This document shows, in pieces, positions 7,451 to 13,743 of a stretch of DNA of 13,743 bases (its first letter is position 1; the number at the start of each line of letters is the position of its first letter). Location of the stretch: positions 1-13,743 of the forward strand of contig DATKDQ010000197.1 of the NCBI GenBank assembly GCA_035544635.1, read 5' to 3'. The position numbers were made by a program, and so were the translations under genes. Under the pieces are notes generated by a model. It worked only from the letters and a program-made list of their open reading frames with translations. It ran no database searches and was not told where the DNA came from. The stretch is from DATAFT01 sp035544635 (GTDB taxonomy: Bacteria; Acidobacteriota; Thermoanaerobaculia; Multivoradales; Multivoraceae).

Positions 7451-8814
7451 CGGCGGTCCATCAGGTCGTGCTTGCGCAGGTAGTAGGCCATATTGCGCTC
7501 GTCGACCCCGAGCAGCCGCGCCGCCTCGCGCCGCACGCCGCCGGTCCGTTCGAGGGCCGCCTCGAGCAGCCGCCGCTCGGCGCGGAAGAGGCTCGATCGC
7601 AGGTCGAACTCACTGCCCTCGGGCGGCTCGTCGAGCGGCGCCACCTCCCCGCTGAACGGGAGATCGGCGGGCGTGATCTCCATTCCGGCGGCGAGCAGCA
7701 CGCCGCGCTCGAGCACGTTGCGCAGCTCACGCACGTTGCCCGGCCAGGCATAACGGCGCATCAGCTCGAGCGCGTCGGGGTCGATGCCGCGCACCTCCTT
7801 GGCGAAGCGCGCGGCGAACTCGGCGCGGAAGGCCTCGGCGAGCACCTCGACGTCCTCGCGCCGCTCGCGCAGCGGCGGGATCCGGATCGGCATCACGTTG
7901 ATGCGGTAGTAGAGGTCGGGGCGAAAGCGCCCGGCCTCCACCTCCGCCGCAAGGTCGACGTTGGTGGCGCAGATCAGGCGCACGTCGACCCGTGTGGAAC
8001 GGCTGTCGCCGACGCGCTCGAACTCGCCGTCCTGCAGCACCCGCAGCACCTTGGCCTGCGCCGGCGGTGGCAGCGCGTCGACCTCGTCCAGGAAGAGCGT
8101 CCCGGTGTGGGCCACCCGGAACCTGCCCTCGCGGTCGGCGACGGCGCCGGTGAACGCGCCGCGTCGATGGCCGAAGAACTCGCTCTCGAAGAGCTCGGGT
8201 GGGATGGCCGCGCAGTTGACCGGCACGAACGCCGCGGCGGCGCGCCGGCTCCGCGAGTGCAGGAGCTTCGCCACCTCCTCCTTGCCGGTGCCAGACTCGC
8301 CGAGCAGGAGGACGGAGGTGTCGACCGGGGCCGCCACCTCGGCCAGCTCGACCACGCGCCGCCAGCCCTCGGAGACGCCGAGCGGCCCGCGGCCCTCCCT
8401 CCGCGCGCCTCCGGAGCGAAGGTAGTCGAGCTCGCGCCGCGCCTTCGCCTCGCCGAGGGCTCGCTCGAGCACCAGCGCGAGCGCGACCGGATCGGTGGGC
8501 TTCAGAAGGTAGTGGTAGGCACCGGCCTGCATGCACTCCACCGCCGACGCCACTGTGCCGTACCCGGTGAGGACGATCACCGGCACCGGGGTGTCCTGGG
8601 CCGCGAGCGCCTTCACCAGGGCCAAGCCGTCCTCGCCGCGCAGCTTGAGATCGGTCACCACCGCGTCGACGCCGGCGAGGTTGTCCGCCGCGAGCGCCTC
8701 AGCCATGCCCGCCGCGGTGCGCACCGCGAAATCGCGGCGCGAGAGGACGCTCGCCAGCGAGTCGCGGACGTAGACCTCGTCGTCGACGACGAGCACGGTC
8801 CCGAGCGGGCTCAT
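7447..8814 (-). CDS. NtrC-family sigma-54-dependent response regulator
   Basis: A 455-residue cytoplasmic activator. The receiver domain (about 1-120) has the acidic pair D11/D12, phospho-acceptor D55, T83 and K105. The AAA+ domain has Walker A GESGTGKE (172-179), the sigma-54-contacting GAFTGA loop (219-224) intact, and Walker B LFLDE (D243/E244). A C-terminal Fis-type helix-turn-helix (RREAARLLGVDERNMAYYL) binds DNA. All residues needed for phosphorylation, ATP hydrolysis and sigma-54 contact are present. The ATG overlaps the kinase stop (ATGA), so the two are cognate partners, and the FG-GAP gene follows through a GTGA overlap. Its likely target is the sigma-54 promoter at 5518-5532. The family is certain; the target is inferred. 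Confidence 0.96.
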   Translation of the reverse strand: MSPLGTVLVVDDEVYVRDSLASVLSRRDFAVRTAAGMAEALAADNLAGVDAVVTDLKLRGEDGLALVKALAAQDTPVPVIVLTGYGTVASAVECMQAGAYHYLLKPTDPVALALVLERALGEAKARRELDYLRSGGARREGRGPLGVSEGWRRVVELAEVAAPVDTSVLLLGESGTGKEEVAKLLHSRSRRAAAAFVPVNCAAIPPELFESEFFGHRRGAFTGAVADREGRFRVAHTGTLFLDEVDALPPPAQAKVLRVLQDGEFERVGDSRSTRVDVRLICATNVDLAAEVEAGRFRPDLYYRINVMPIRIPPLRERREDVEVLAEAFRAEFAARFAKEVRGIDPDALELMRRYAWPGNVRELRNVLERGVLLAAGMEITPADLPFSGEVAPLDEPPEGSEFDLRSSLFRAERRLLEAALERTGGVRREAARLLGVDERNMAYYLRKHDLMDRR

Positions 8815-10451
8815 TCGACCGTCTCCCGGGCGCCGACCGGAGATCCGCCGGCCTCGCCTCGCGCCTCCGGCAGCCGTACGGCGAAGGCTGCTCCGCCGCC
8901 CTCTCGGTCGCGCGCTTCGATCCTACCGCCGTGATCCTCGACGATGCCGCGGCAGACCGCGAGCCCGAGCCCGGTCGATCCGCGCGTCGACGTGAAGGGC
9001 TCGAACAGGCGGTCGCGCACCTCCTCCGCCAGGCCGGGACCACGGTCGCGCACCTCCATCACCACCACTCCCTCCTCGACGGTCGCCTCGAGCTCGACCG
9101 GGCCCGCGGCCGGCTCCGCGTCGAGCGCGTTGAGCAGGAGGTTGAGCGTGAGCTGTCCCAGCGTGGTCGCGTTGCCGCGCACCAGGAGCGGCGAGGAGCC
9201 GAGAACGAGCGCGAGGTCTGCGCCCCGATACCGCGGGTTGGCGCGCACGAAGTCCGCCGCGGCGTCGAGCACGCCGCGCAGGTCCAGAATCTCCTTCTCG
9301 GGAGACCCCGCCTCCGAGAACGCGAGGATCTGCCGGATCACGCCGGCCGCGCGGACCACTCCCTCGCTCGCCCGATCGACCAGCGACCGCGCCTCGTGAG
9401 CGCGTCCGCCGTCGAGCTCCTCGCGCAGCAGCGAGAGATAGTTGGCGATCCCCTCGAGCGGATTGTTCATCTCGTGCGCGAAGCCGGCGGCGAGGCGGCC
9501 GACGCTCGCCAGCCGCTCGGTGTGGAGGACCTGGCGCTCGAGCTCGCTCACCCGCGCCTGCTGCTCGCGTTCCGCCTCGAAGCGAGCGCTGCGCCGCAGG
9601 TTGCGGAACGCCACCCAGCCCAGCGCGCCGCTCGAGGCCATCACCGCCAGGTTGAGCGCCACCGTGGCGCCGAAGTGCCCCGCCAGCGTCTCGAGCGAGC
9701 GGGCCAGATCGCCCTCTTCCTCGCGACGCACCAGGCGCCAGCGCAGCGGCGGATCCCAGCCCTCGTCCGTGACCGGGATGCTCGCTGCGAGGCCGCGGAT
9801 GGCATCCACCGCCGGAGCGTCGAAGCTCCCGGGTCCTGCGACTCGCGACCCGACGCCGGAAGCCGTTTCCGACGGCGGCGCGTCGATCACCAGCACGACC
9901 TGCGCCGAGGGCGCGGCGAACGGCGGCAGCAGCGCGCGAGGATCCACCCACGCCTTGAGCTCCGCGGCGCCGCTCGATCCGAGCGGCCAGCGCGCCGCCG
10001 CCCACTCGGCGGAGCTCGGATCGCCCGCCGCTGGCGGTAGAAGGAGCGGGGCCTCATCCTGGCGTCCGGCGCGGAGGAGGATCTCGGCTCCGGAGCGGAC
10101 GACGAAGTGTTCGATCGGCGGATGCGCCTCGAGAAACAGAAGCACCGTGCCCTCGGCGTCGAGTCGGCTCCAGCGCCGCACCAGCGGGTCGCCCTGGCTC
10201 GCCGCGTCGACCAGGGCCACCAGGGGCGGCGAGCGCGAGAGGAAGATCAGGTCGGCGCGCAGCGAGGCGAGCGACGCCTCGAGCGAGCGGGCCTGGGCCA
10301 GGGTGCGCAGCTCGAGATCGCGCACCGCTGCCGAGCGCGCGTCGCGGCGAGCGGAGACGATCCCCCACACCGCCAGCGAGTTGATGAGCACCAGGGCCAG
10401 CACCAGCACGCCGGCGCCGAGGCTCGAGGGCGGGAGACGGCGAAGATCCAT
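8811..10451 (-). CDS. Membrane sensor histidine kinase
   Basis: A 546-residue inner-membrane kinase, partner of the following regulator (ATGA overlap). Helix 1 spans about 11-33 and helix 2 about 261-282, enclosing a periplasmic sensor of roughly 225 residues that I cannot assign to a named family; its length and position would suit a Cache-like domain. A coiled segment leads to the H-box GFAHEMNNPLEG with phospho-accepting His326. The N-box is LLLNALDAEP, the G1 box DRGPGL, and the G2 box STGLGLAVCRGIVEDHGG. It lacks PAS domains and a HAMP region that I can recognise. The ATG lies 3 bases after the stop of the preceding ATPase remnant. The organisation resembles NtrB/AtoS/ZraS-type kinases that pair with sigma-54 activators. 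The signal is unknown. Confidence 0.95.
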   Translation of the reverse strand: MDLRRLPPSSLGAGVLVLALVLINSLAVWGIVSARRDARSAAVRDLELRTLAQARSLEASLASLRADLIFLSRSPPLVALVDAASQGDPLVRRWSRLDAEGTVLLFLEAHPPIEHFVVRSGAEILLRAGRQDEAPLLLPPAAGDPSSAEWAAARWPLGSSGAAELKAWVDPRALLPPFAAPSAQVVLVIDAPPSETASGVGSRVAGPGSFDAPAVDAIRGLAASIPVTDEGWDPPLRWRLVRREEEGDLARSLETLAGHFGATVALNLAVMASSGALGWVAFRNLRRSARFEAEREQQARVSELERQVLHTERLASVGRLAAGFAHEMNNPLEGIANYLSLLREELDGGRAHEARSLVDRASEGVVRAAGVIRQILAFSEAGSPEKEILDLRGVLDAAADFVRANPRYRGADLALVLGSSPLLVRGNATTLGQLTLNLLLNALDAEPAAGPVELEATVEEGVVVMEVRDRGPGLAEEVRDRLFEPFTSTRGSTGLGLAVCRGIVEDHGGRIEARDREGGGAAFAVRLPEARGEAGGSPVGARETVE

Positions 10452-10454
10452 CGA

Positions 10455-10790
10455 TCAGGCCAGCTTCCCGAAGAGCTCGACCGCCGCCGAGGCGCGCGCC
10501 GACGAGGCGGCCTCGCCCGCGGGCAGAGAGAGCGGCGGCACCGGCCACACCTGCTCTCCGGCGAGCTCGACCCACGCCACCGGACGTGAGGCCGCCCGCG
10601 CGAGCTCGGTGGCGAGCCGCGTCTTCCCGGTCCCGCCGGGGCCGGTGAGGGTGACCAGGCGGCGCTGCGAGAGCAGCCGCTCCAGGTCGGAGAGCTCGCG
10701 ATCCCGCCCGACGAGCGCCGTGAGCGGCGTGGGGGCGGTGGAGGTGCGAGGGGGGAAGGGTAGACCGCGAAGGGCGGCCGCGCGAGGCAC
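10455..10790 (-). pseudogene. STAND/LuxR-type ATPase remnant with internal deletion
   Basis: A 111-residue frame that matches two separated parts of the large ATPase regulators found next to LuxR, SARP or kinase domains. The first part is the P-loop entry, PTPLTALVGRDREL followed by VTLTGPGGTGKTRLA (Walker A). The second is the segment that normally follows Walker B and the sensor, GEQVWPVPPLSLP then ASAAVELFGKLA. They are joined directly after VAWVELA, so roughly 80 residues including Walker B are missing, and everything beyond (helical repeats, DNA-binding domain) is absent. Frame is kept across the junction. Stop and kinase ATG are 3 bases apart. It could be a decayed gene whose promoter now drives the kinase operon, or a retained small ATP-binding protein. 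The comparison with the full-length family is from memory. Confidence 0.6.
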
Positions 10791-10797
10791 GAGCGGG

Positions 10798-10827
10798 ATA
10801 CTAGCGCGGCGCGCGCTCGGCGCTCAA
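10798..10827 (-). promoter_or_regulatory. Candidate housekeeping promoter of the kinase operon
   Basis: On the minus strand TTGAGC (10827-10822) and TAGTAT (10803-10798), each matching 4 of 6 bases of the sigma-70 hexamers, are separated by 18 bases. The expected start falls within a base or so of the GTG at 10790, so a transcript could be leaderless. This is the only plausible promoter I see between the divergent genes for this strand. It rests on a weak two-box match. Confidence 0.35.
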
Positions 10828-10919
10828 AGGCCGCGAGCACTGTGGGGCGAGCCGGCTTGCGCCCGACCGATCGGCGAAGGCGGGTGAGCTAGACTCGCGC
10901 GGTGCAACGGGGGGGGCGG

Positions 10920-11864
10920 ATGAAGATCACCGTGGAGTTCCCCAGTGTCGTGTACCGGGAGGGCCCCGAGGCCGCAGCGCGCCTGGCCCGCGCCATCGAG
11001 GACATCGGCTACGACCAGCTCGATGTGTTCGACCACGTCGTCATGGGGCACCCCACCGAGCGGCGGCCGGCCGGTCCATACCCACCGAAGATGCCGATCC
11101 TCGAGGCGCTCACGACGCTCGGCTACTGCGCCGCGGTGACGCGCAGGATCGGCCTCGGGACCGAGGTGCTGGTGCTGCCGCAGCGCCACCCGACGCTGGT
11201 GGCGAAGCAGATCTCCACGCTCGACACCCTCTCCGGAGGGCGCGTGCGCCTCGGCGTGGGCGTGGGCTGGCAGGAGTCGGAATACGAGGCGCTCGGCGTC
11301 GATTTCCACCAACGGGGAGAGCGCATGGACGAGGCGATCGCGCTCCTGCGCCGCTACTGGAGCGAGGATCCCGTCGACGCGCCGGGGCCGCACTACCCGA
11401 TGAAGGCGATCGCCATGGAGCCGAAGCCGCCGCAGGGCGCCGCGCTGCCGGTCTGGATCGGCGGCGCGTCGGCGGCGGCGCTGCGCCGCGCCGGCAGGCT
11501 CGGTGACGGCTGGCTCGCGGCGCGCTCGGCGCAGGACCTGGCACAGGCGCGCAGGGACATCGCCACCATCCGGAGTCACGCCGAGGAGGCCGGGCGTGAT
11601 CCCGCGGCGCTCGGGTTCCAGTCGCAGGCCGCCCCCCCGCCGCGCAGCGAGGACGCCGCGGCCAGGCGCTTCTGGGCCGAGCCCGCACAAGTCGCCGCCG
11701 TGGCCGCGCAGCTCCGCGAGGCCGGCTTCGGCTGGGTGGCGGTCAACGCGACCGGCATGTTCCAGGCCGGAGCCCGCAGCCTCGACGCCTTGATCGATGC
11801 GCTCGGCGCGCACCACGACGCGATCCGCCGGGAGGTCGGTTCCAGTCAGCGGGAGGTCGGTTGA
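10920..11864 (+). CDS. Luciferase-like (LLM class) F420/flavin-dependent oxidoreductase
   Basis: A 314-residue TIM-barrel oxidoreductase of the bacterial luciferase superfamily, most like the F420-dependent LLM subgroup. Typical features are the early strand MKITVEFP, DQLDVFDHVV, IGLGTEVLVLPQRHP, LVAKQISTLDTLSGGRVRLG, GVGVGWQESEYEALG, and LPVWIGGASAAALRRAG, with GDGW following. The substrate cannot be predicted. ATG at 10920 is preferred to the in-frame GTG at 10902 because a G-rich ribosome site directly precedes it and MKITVEF begins the first strand. The gene ends in a duplicated REVG coded by a 21-base tandem unit, and its TGA overlaps the TTG start of gmd. Its cofactor could be F420 or FMN; sequence alone does not settle this. 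Confidence 0.9.
   Translation: MKITVEFPSVVYREGPEAAARLARAIEDIGYDQLDVFDHVVMGHPTERRPAGPYPPKMPILEALTTLGYCAAVTRRIGLGTEVLVLPQRHPTLVAKQISTLDTLSGGRVRLGVGVGWQESEYEALGVDFHQRGERMDEAIALLRRYWSEDPVDAPGPHYPMKAIAMEPKPPQGAALPVWIGGASAAALRRAGRLGDGWLAARSAQDLAQARRDIATIRSHAEEAGRDPAALGFQSQAAPPPRSEDAAARRFWAEPAQVAAVAAQLREAGFGWVAVNATGMFQAGARSLDALIDALGAHHDAIRREVGSSQREVG
11829..11862 (+). repeat. 13-base direct repeat, period 21, carrying duplicated ribosome sites
   Basis: CGGGAGGTCGGTT occurs exactly at 11829-11841 and again at 11850-11862. It encodes REVG twice at the oxidoreductase C-terminus, with the in-frame spacer SSQ between. Each copy contains GGGAGG. The second copy (11851-11856) is the ribosome site for the gmd TTG at 11861, with a 4-base spacer. 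It looks like a local seven-codon duplication around the gene junction. Confidence 0.75.
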
Positions 11865-12922
11865 AGAAGGCGCTCCTCACCGGGATCACCGGGCAGGACG
11901 GCTCCTACCTGGCGGAGCTGCTGCTCGAGAAGGGGTACGAGGTCTGGGGGCTGGTGCGCCGCTCCTCGGATGGGAACACCAGCCGCATCGAGCACCTCGT
12001 GACCGGAGAGGCCGCCGCATCGGGGCGCTTCCGGCTCGCCCACGGCGACCTCGGCGACAGTGGATCGCTGCATCGCATCATCGCCGCGGTGCGTCCGGAC
12101 GAGGTCTACAACCTTGCCGCGCAATCCGACGTCCGGGTCTCGTTCGAGATCCCCGAGGAGACCAGCGACTCGGCCGGCAGCGGTGTGGTGCGCCTGCTCG
12201 AGGCGATCCGGCAGCTCGACATCCCCGCCCGCTTCTACCAGGCGTCCTCGTCCGAGATGTTCGGCAAGGTGTCGCAGACGCCGCAGAACGAGACCACGCC
12301 GTTTCACCCGCGCAGCCCCTACGCCGTCGCGAAGGTGTTCGGGTACCACATGACCCGCAACTACCGCGAGGCCTACGGCATGTTCGCGGTGAACGGGATC
12401 CTCTTCAACCACGAGTCGCCGCGGCGCGGCGAGAACTTCGTGACCCGCAAGATCAGCCGCGCGGCGGCGCGCATCAAGCTCGGGCTCGACCAGCGGCTGC
12501 GCCTCGGCAACCTCGACGCGAAGCGCGACTGGGGCTACGCCGCCGACTACGTCGACGCGATGTGGCGGATGCTCCAGACCGAGACCCCCGCCGACTACGT
12601 GGTCGCCACCGGGCGGTCGCACTCGGTGCGCGAGTTCTGCGATCTCGCGTTCGGCCACGCCGGGATGCCGCTGCGCTGGAGCGGCGAGGGGATCGACGAG
12701 AAAGGCGTCGCCGAGGACGGCCGTATCCTGGTCGAGATCGACCCCGAGTACTTCCGTCCCTCCGAGGTCGACGCGCTCATCGGCGATGCCACCAAGGCGC
12801 GTGAGCGACTGGGGTGGAGCCCGCAGACCAGCTTCGAGGAGCTGGTCAGGATGATGGTCGAGCACGACCTGGCGGAGCTCGAAGCCGCCACCCCGTCGCG
12901 AACGGCCGAGCGACGGCGGTAG
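11861..12922 (+). CDS. gmd: GDP-mannose 4,6-dehydratase
   Basis: A 353-residue short-chain dehydrogenase/reductase of normal family length. It converts GDP-D-mannose to GDP-4-keto-6-deoxy-D-mannose, the precursor of GDP-fucose, GDP-rhamnose and related sugars for O-antigen or capsule, in the cytoplasm. Visible are the NADP-binding GITGQDG (8-14), VRRSSDGNTSRIEHL, AAQSDVRVSF (many relatives have His where Asp stands here), catalytic-site ASSSEMFG with E132, YAVAK (Y154, K158), and the family signature NHESPRRGENFVTRKI. The TTG start is supported by GGGAGG 4 bases upstream, by MKKALLTG forming the first strand, and by the TTGA overlap with the oxidoreductase stop. No reductase or epimerase partner (fcl, rmd) lies beside it in the window, so the final sugar is unknown. 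Confidence 0.95.
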   Translation: MKKALLTGITGQDGSYLAELLLEKGYEVWGLVRRSSDGNTSRIEHLVTGEAAASGRFRLAHGDLGDSGSLHRIIAAVRPDEVYNLAAQSDVRVSFEIPEETSDSAGSGVVRLLEAIRQLDIPARFYQASSSEMFGKVSQTPQNETTPFHPRSPYAVAKVFGYHMTRNYREAYGMFAVNGILFNHESPRRGENFVTRKISRAAARIKLGLDQRLRLGNLDAKRDWGYAADYVDAMWRMLQTETPADYVVATGRSHSVREFCDLAFGHAGMPLRWSGEGIDEKGVAEDGRILVEIDPEYFRPSEVDALIGDATKARERLGWSPQTSFEELVRMMVEHDLAELEAATPSRTAERRR

Positions 12923-12979
12923 CTCGGCCGAGCGCGCCGGCGGGTCACGTTCCCTGGGTGCGAGCGTACCGCGCCCGCG

Positions 12980-13438
12980 TCACTTCAGCCTGGGGTCGAG
13001 CTCGAAGGGTACCGGCGATCCGATCGCGACGCTCGCGAAGTCGGAGTGGCTCGGATTGAGCAGGAACAGCCTCTCCGCCGGAACCACCGCGCTCGGCACC
13101 TCGAGGACGACCGAGCGTCTCGCCGCCGCCCACCGATCGCCGATCTCCTGGAGCTCGACCGGCGCTGGGAACCGCCTCCATTGCCTCGGCAACGCTGCGC
13201 GGTCGATGACCTCGATCAGCTCACCGTCGAAGGTGGCCGAGATCGAGCAGTACGACGTCAGGAGCTGGCTCGCCTGAAGATGCACCAGCAGCTCGAGTGC
13301 GGCGAGGGACTGACTCTCTGCGGTATACACCAGGGCCGTTCCAGGGCTGTTCCAACGACCACCGTAGAGACGAGCGCCTTCACCCTCGAACGCGGTGGCG
13401 GCTCGGGCGGCCTTGGTGATCCGCCAACCCGTGGGCAT
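12980..13438 (-). CDS. RES-domain toxin of a Xre-RES toxin-antitoxin pair
   Basis: A 152-residue protein consisting of almost only a RES domain, the usual size. The conserved residues that give the family its name are visible: Arg28 in LYGGRWNSPG, Glu49 in AALELLVH after VYTAES, and Ser in NPSHSDF (about 128-134). Characterised RES toxins act on NAD+ (MbcT-type phosphorolysis or hydrolysis) or modify Prs (ParT); which one applies here is unknown. The ATG at 13438 is chosen because it overlaps the antitoxin stop (TGATG) and starts the domain correctly. The longer frame from 13561 would only add sequence that lies inside the antitoxin gene. Cytoplasmic, and expected to be repressed and neutralised by its neighbour. 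Confidence 0.9.
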   Translation of the reverse strand: MPTGWRITKAARAATAFEGEGARLYGGRWNSPGTALVYTAESQSLAALELLVHLQASQLLTSYCSISATFDGELIEVIDRAALPRQWRRFPAPVELQEIGDRWAAARRSVVLEVPSAVVPAERLFLLNPSHSDFASVAIGSPVPFELDPRLK

Positions 13439-13743
13439 CAGGAGAAGACGCCATGCTCCAACCTGCCGACCAGGCTCTCCACCTCCCGGGCTCCGACCTC
13501 GGTGACCGCGACCTCCTGAGGAGTGCGGCCGCCGAGGGCCGGCGCCGGTCCCGAGAACCATGCCCGGGTCGCGGCGACGTCACCGTCGAATAGCGCCAGC
13601 GCCTTGCCGAGCACGCGCGACACCCGCAGCAGGCGATCTGACTCCTCCGAGCTGAGTCGCCCTTGCTCGCGGCGCCGCACCAGCGTGCGCGGGCTGATCT
13701 GAATCAGCCTAGCCAGCTCCAGCGTCGAGAGCTCGACGTTGTG
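13438..13743 (-). CDS. Xre/MbcA/ParS-type antitoxin, 5' end missing
   Basis: The last 101 residues of a DNA-binding antitoxin; the frame is open to base 13743, so its start is outside the window. At the edge is a helix-turn-helix-like segment, LELARLIQISPRTLVRRR. The DUF2384-type toxin-binding region follows, with SSEESDRLLRVSRVLGKAL, WFSGPAPALGGRTPQE and the C-terminal EVESLVGRLEHGVFS, which in this family docks in the toxin active site. The toxin follows with a one-base TGATG overlap, so production is coupled. In such pairs the antitoxin usually autorepresses the operon; the operator would lie beyond the window. An internal GTG at 13680 gives a shorter frame, but that would discard half of the helix-turn-helix. 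Confidence 0.9.
   Translation of the reverse strand, partial: HNVELSTLELARLIQISPRTLVRRREQGRLSSEESDRLLRVSRVLGKALALFDGDVAATRAWFSGPAPALGGRTPQEVAVTEVGAREVESLVGRLEHGVFS

Noticed and set aside
7468..8934. Plus-strand frame of 488 codons opposite the response regulator
   Set aside because: Antisense shadow; no recognisable domains, while the minus strand encodes a complete NtrC-type regulator.
10846..10860. Sigma-54-like GG...TTGC on the plus strand before the oxidoreductase
   Set aside because: The GG-GC spacing is 11 rather than 10 and the TGGCAC half is absent.
10902..10919. GTG start six codons upstream for the oxidoreductase
   Set aside because: The added MQRGGR translates the G-rich ribosome site itself; ATG at 10920 starts the first beta strand.
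12922..12933. Palindrome GCTCGGCCGAGC after gmd as terminator
   Set aside because: With a 4-base loop the stem is only 4 bases, and there is no T-run; such palindromes are expected often at this GC content.
13439..13561. Longer RES toxin start at 13561
   Set aside because: The extra 41 residues are the antitoxin gene read in another frame; the ATG at 13438 overlaps the antitoxin stop and matches the domain start.

Overview
The window is GC-rich throughout (by eye around 70 percent) and gene-dense, with many stop/start overlaps of 1 to 4 bases. An Oar-like TonB-dependent receptor with an N-terminal carboxypeptidase-regulatory domain, an ASPIC/UnbV (CRTAC1-type) FG-GAP lipoprotein, an NtrC-type two-component pair and an F420-type luciferase-fold oxidoreductase together suggest a Gram-negative, high-GC soil or sediment bacterium. 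Acidobacteriota (for example Thermoanaerobaculia) is my best guess, but this is inference from gene content only.

Layout. (1) Bases 1-1014, plus strand: the C-terminal part of an acyl-CoA synthetase cut by the window edge. (2) Bases 1044-10790, minus strand, read from high to low coordinates: a remnant STAND/LuxR-type ATPase with an internal deletion, a membrane histidine kinase, a sigma-54-dependent response regulator, an FG-GAP/ASPIC lipoprotein, then a 230-base regulatory gap, an Oar-like TonB receptor, an APC-type amino acid permease and a doubtful small lipoprotein ORF. (3) Bases 10920-12922, plus strand: a luciferase-like oxidoreductase translationally coupled to GDP-mannose 4,6-dehydratase. 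(4) Bases 12980-13743, minus strand: a RES-type toxin and its Xre/ParS-type antitoxin, the latter running off the right edge.

The most interesting reading is that the minus-strand block is one self-contained uptake unit. Kinase, regulator and FG-GAP lipoprotein overlap by 4 bases each (ATGA, GTGA). The gap before the TonB gene contains a full match to the sigma-54 -24/-12 consensus (TGGCACG-N4-TTGC) on the correct strand, 37 bases from the GTG start. A perfect 9-base inverted repeat lies about 71-92 bases upstream of the expected transcription start, where an enhancer site for an NtrC-type activator would be expected. The simplest model: the kinase senses a periplasmic signal, the regulator opens the sigma-54 promoter, and outer-membrane receptor and inner-membrane permease are made together. 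The substrate is unknown; the permease family points to an amino acid, amine or peptide-derived compound.

No tRNA, rRNA, CRISPR array or insertion sequence was seen. No gene-free stretch exceeds 300 bases.
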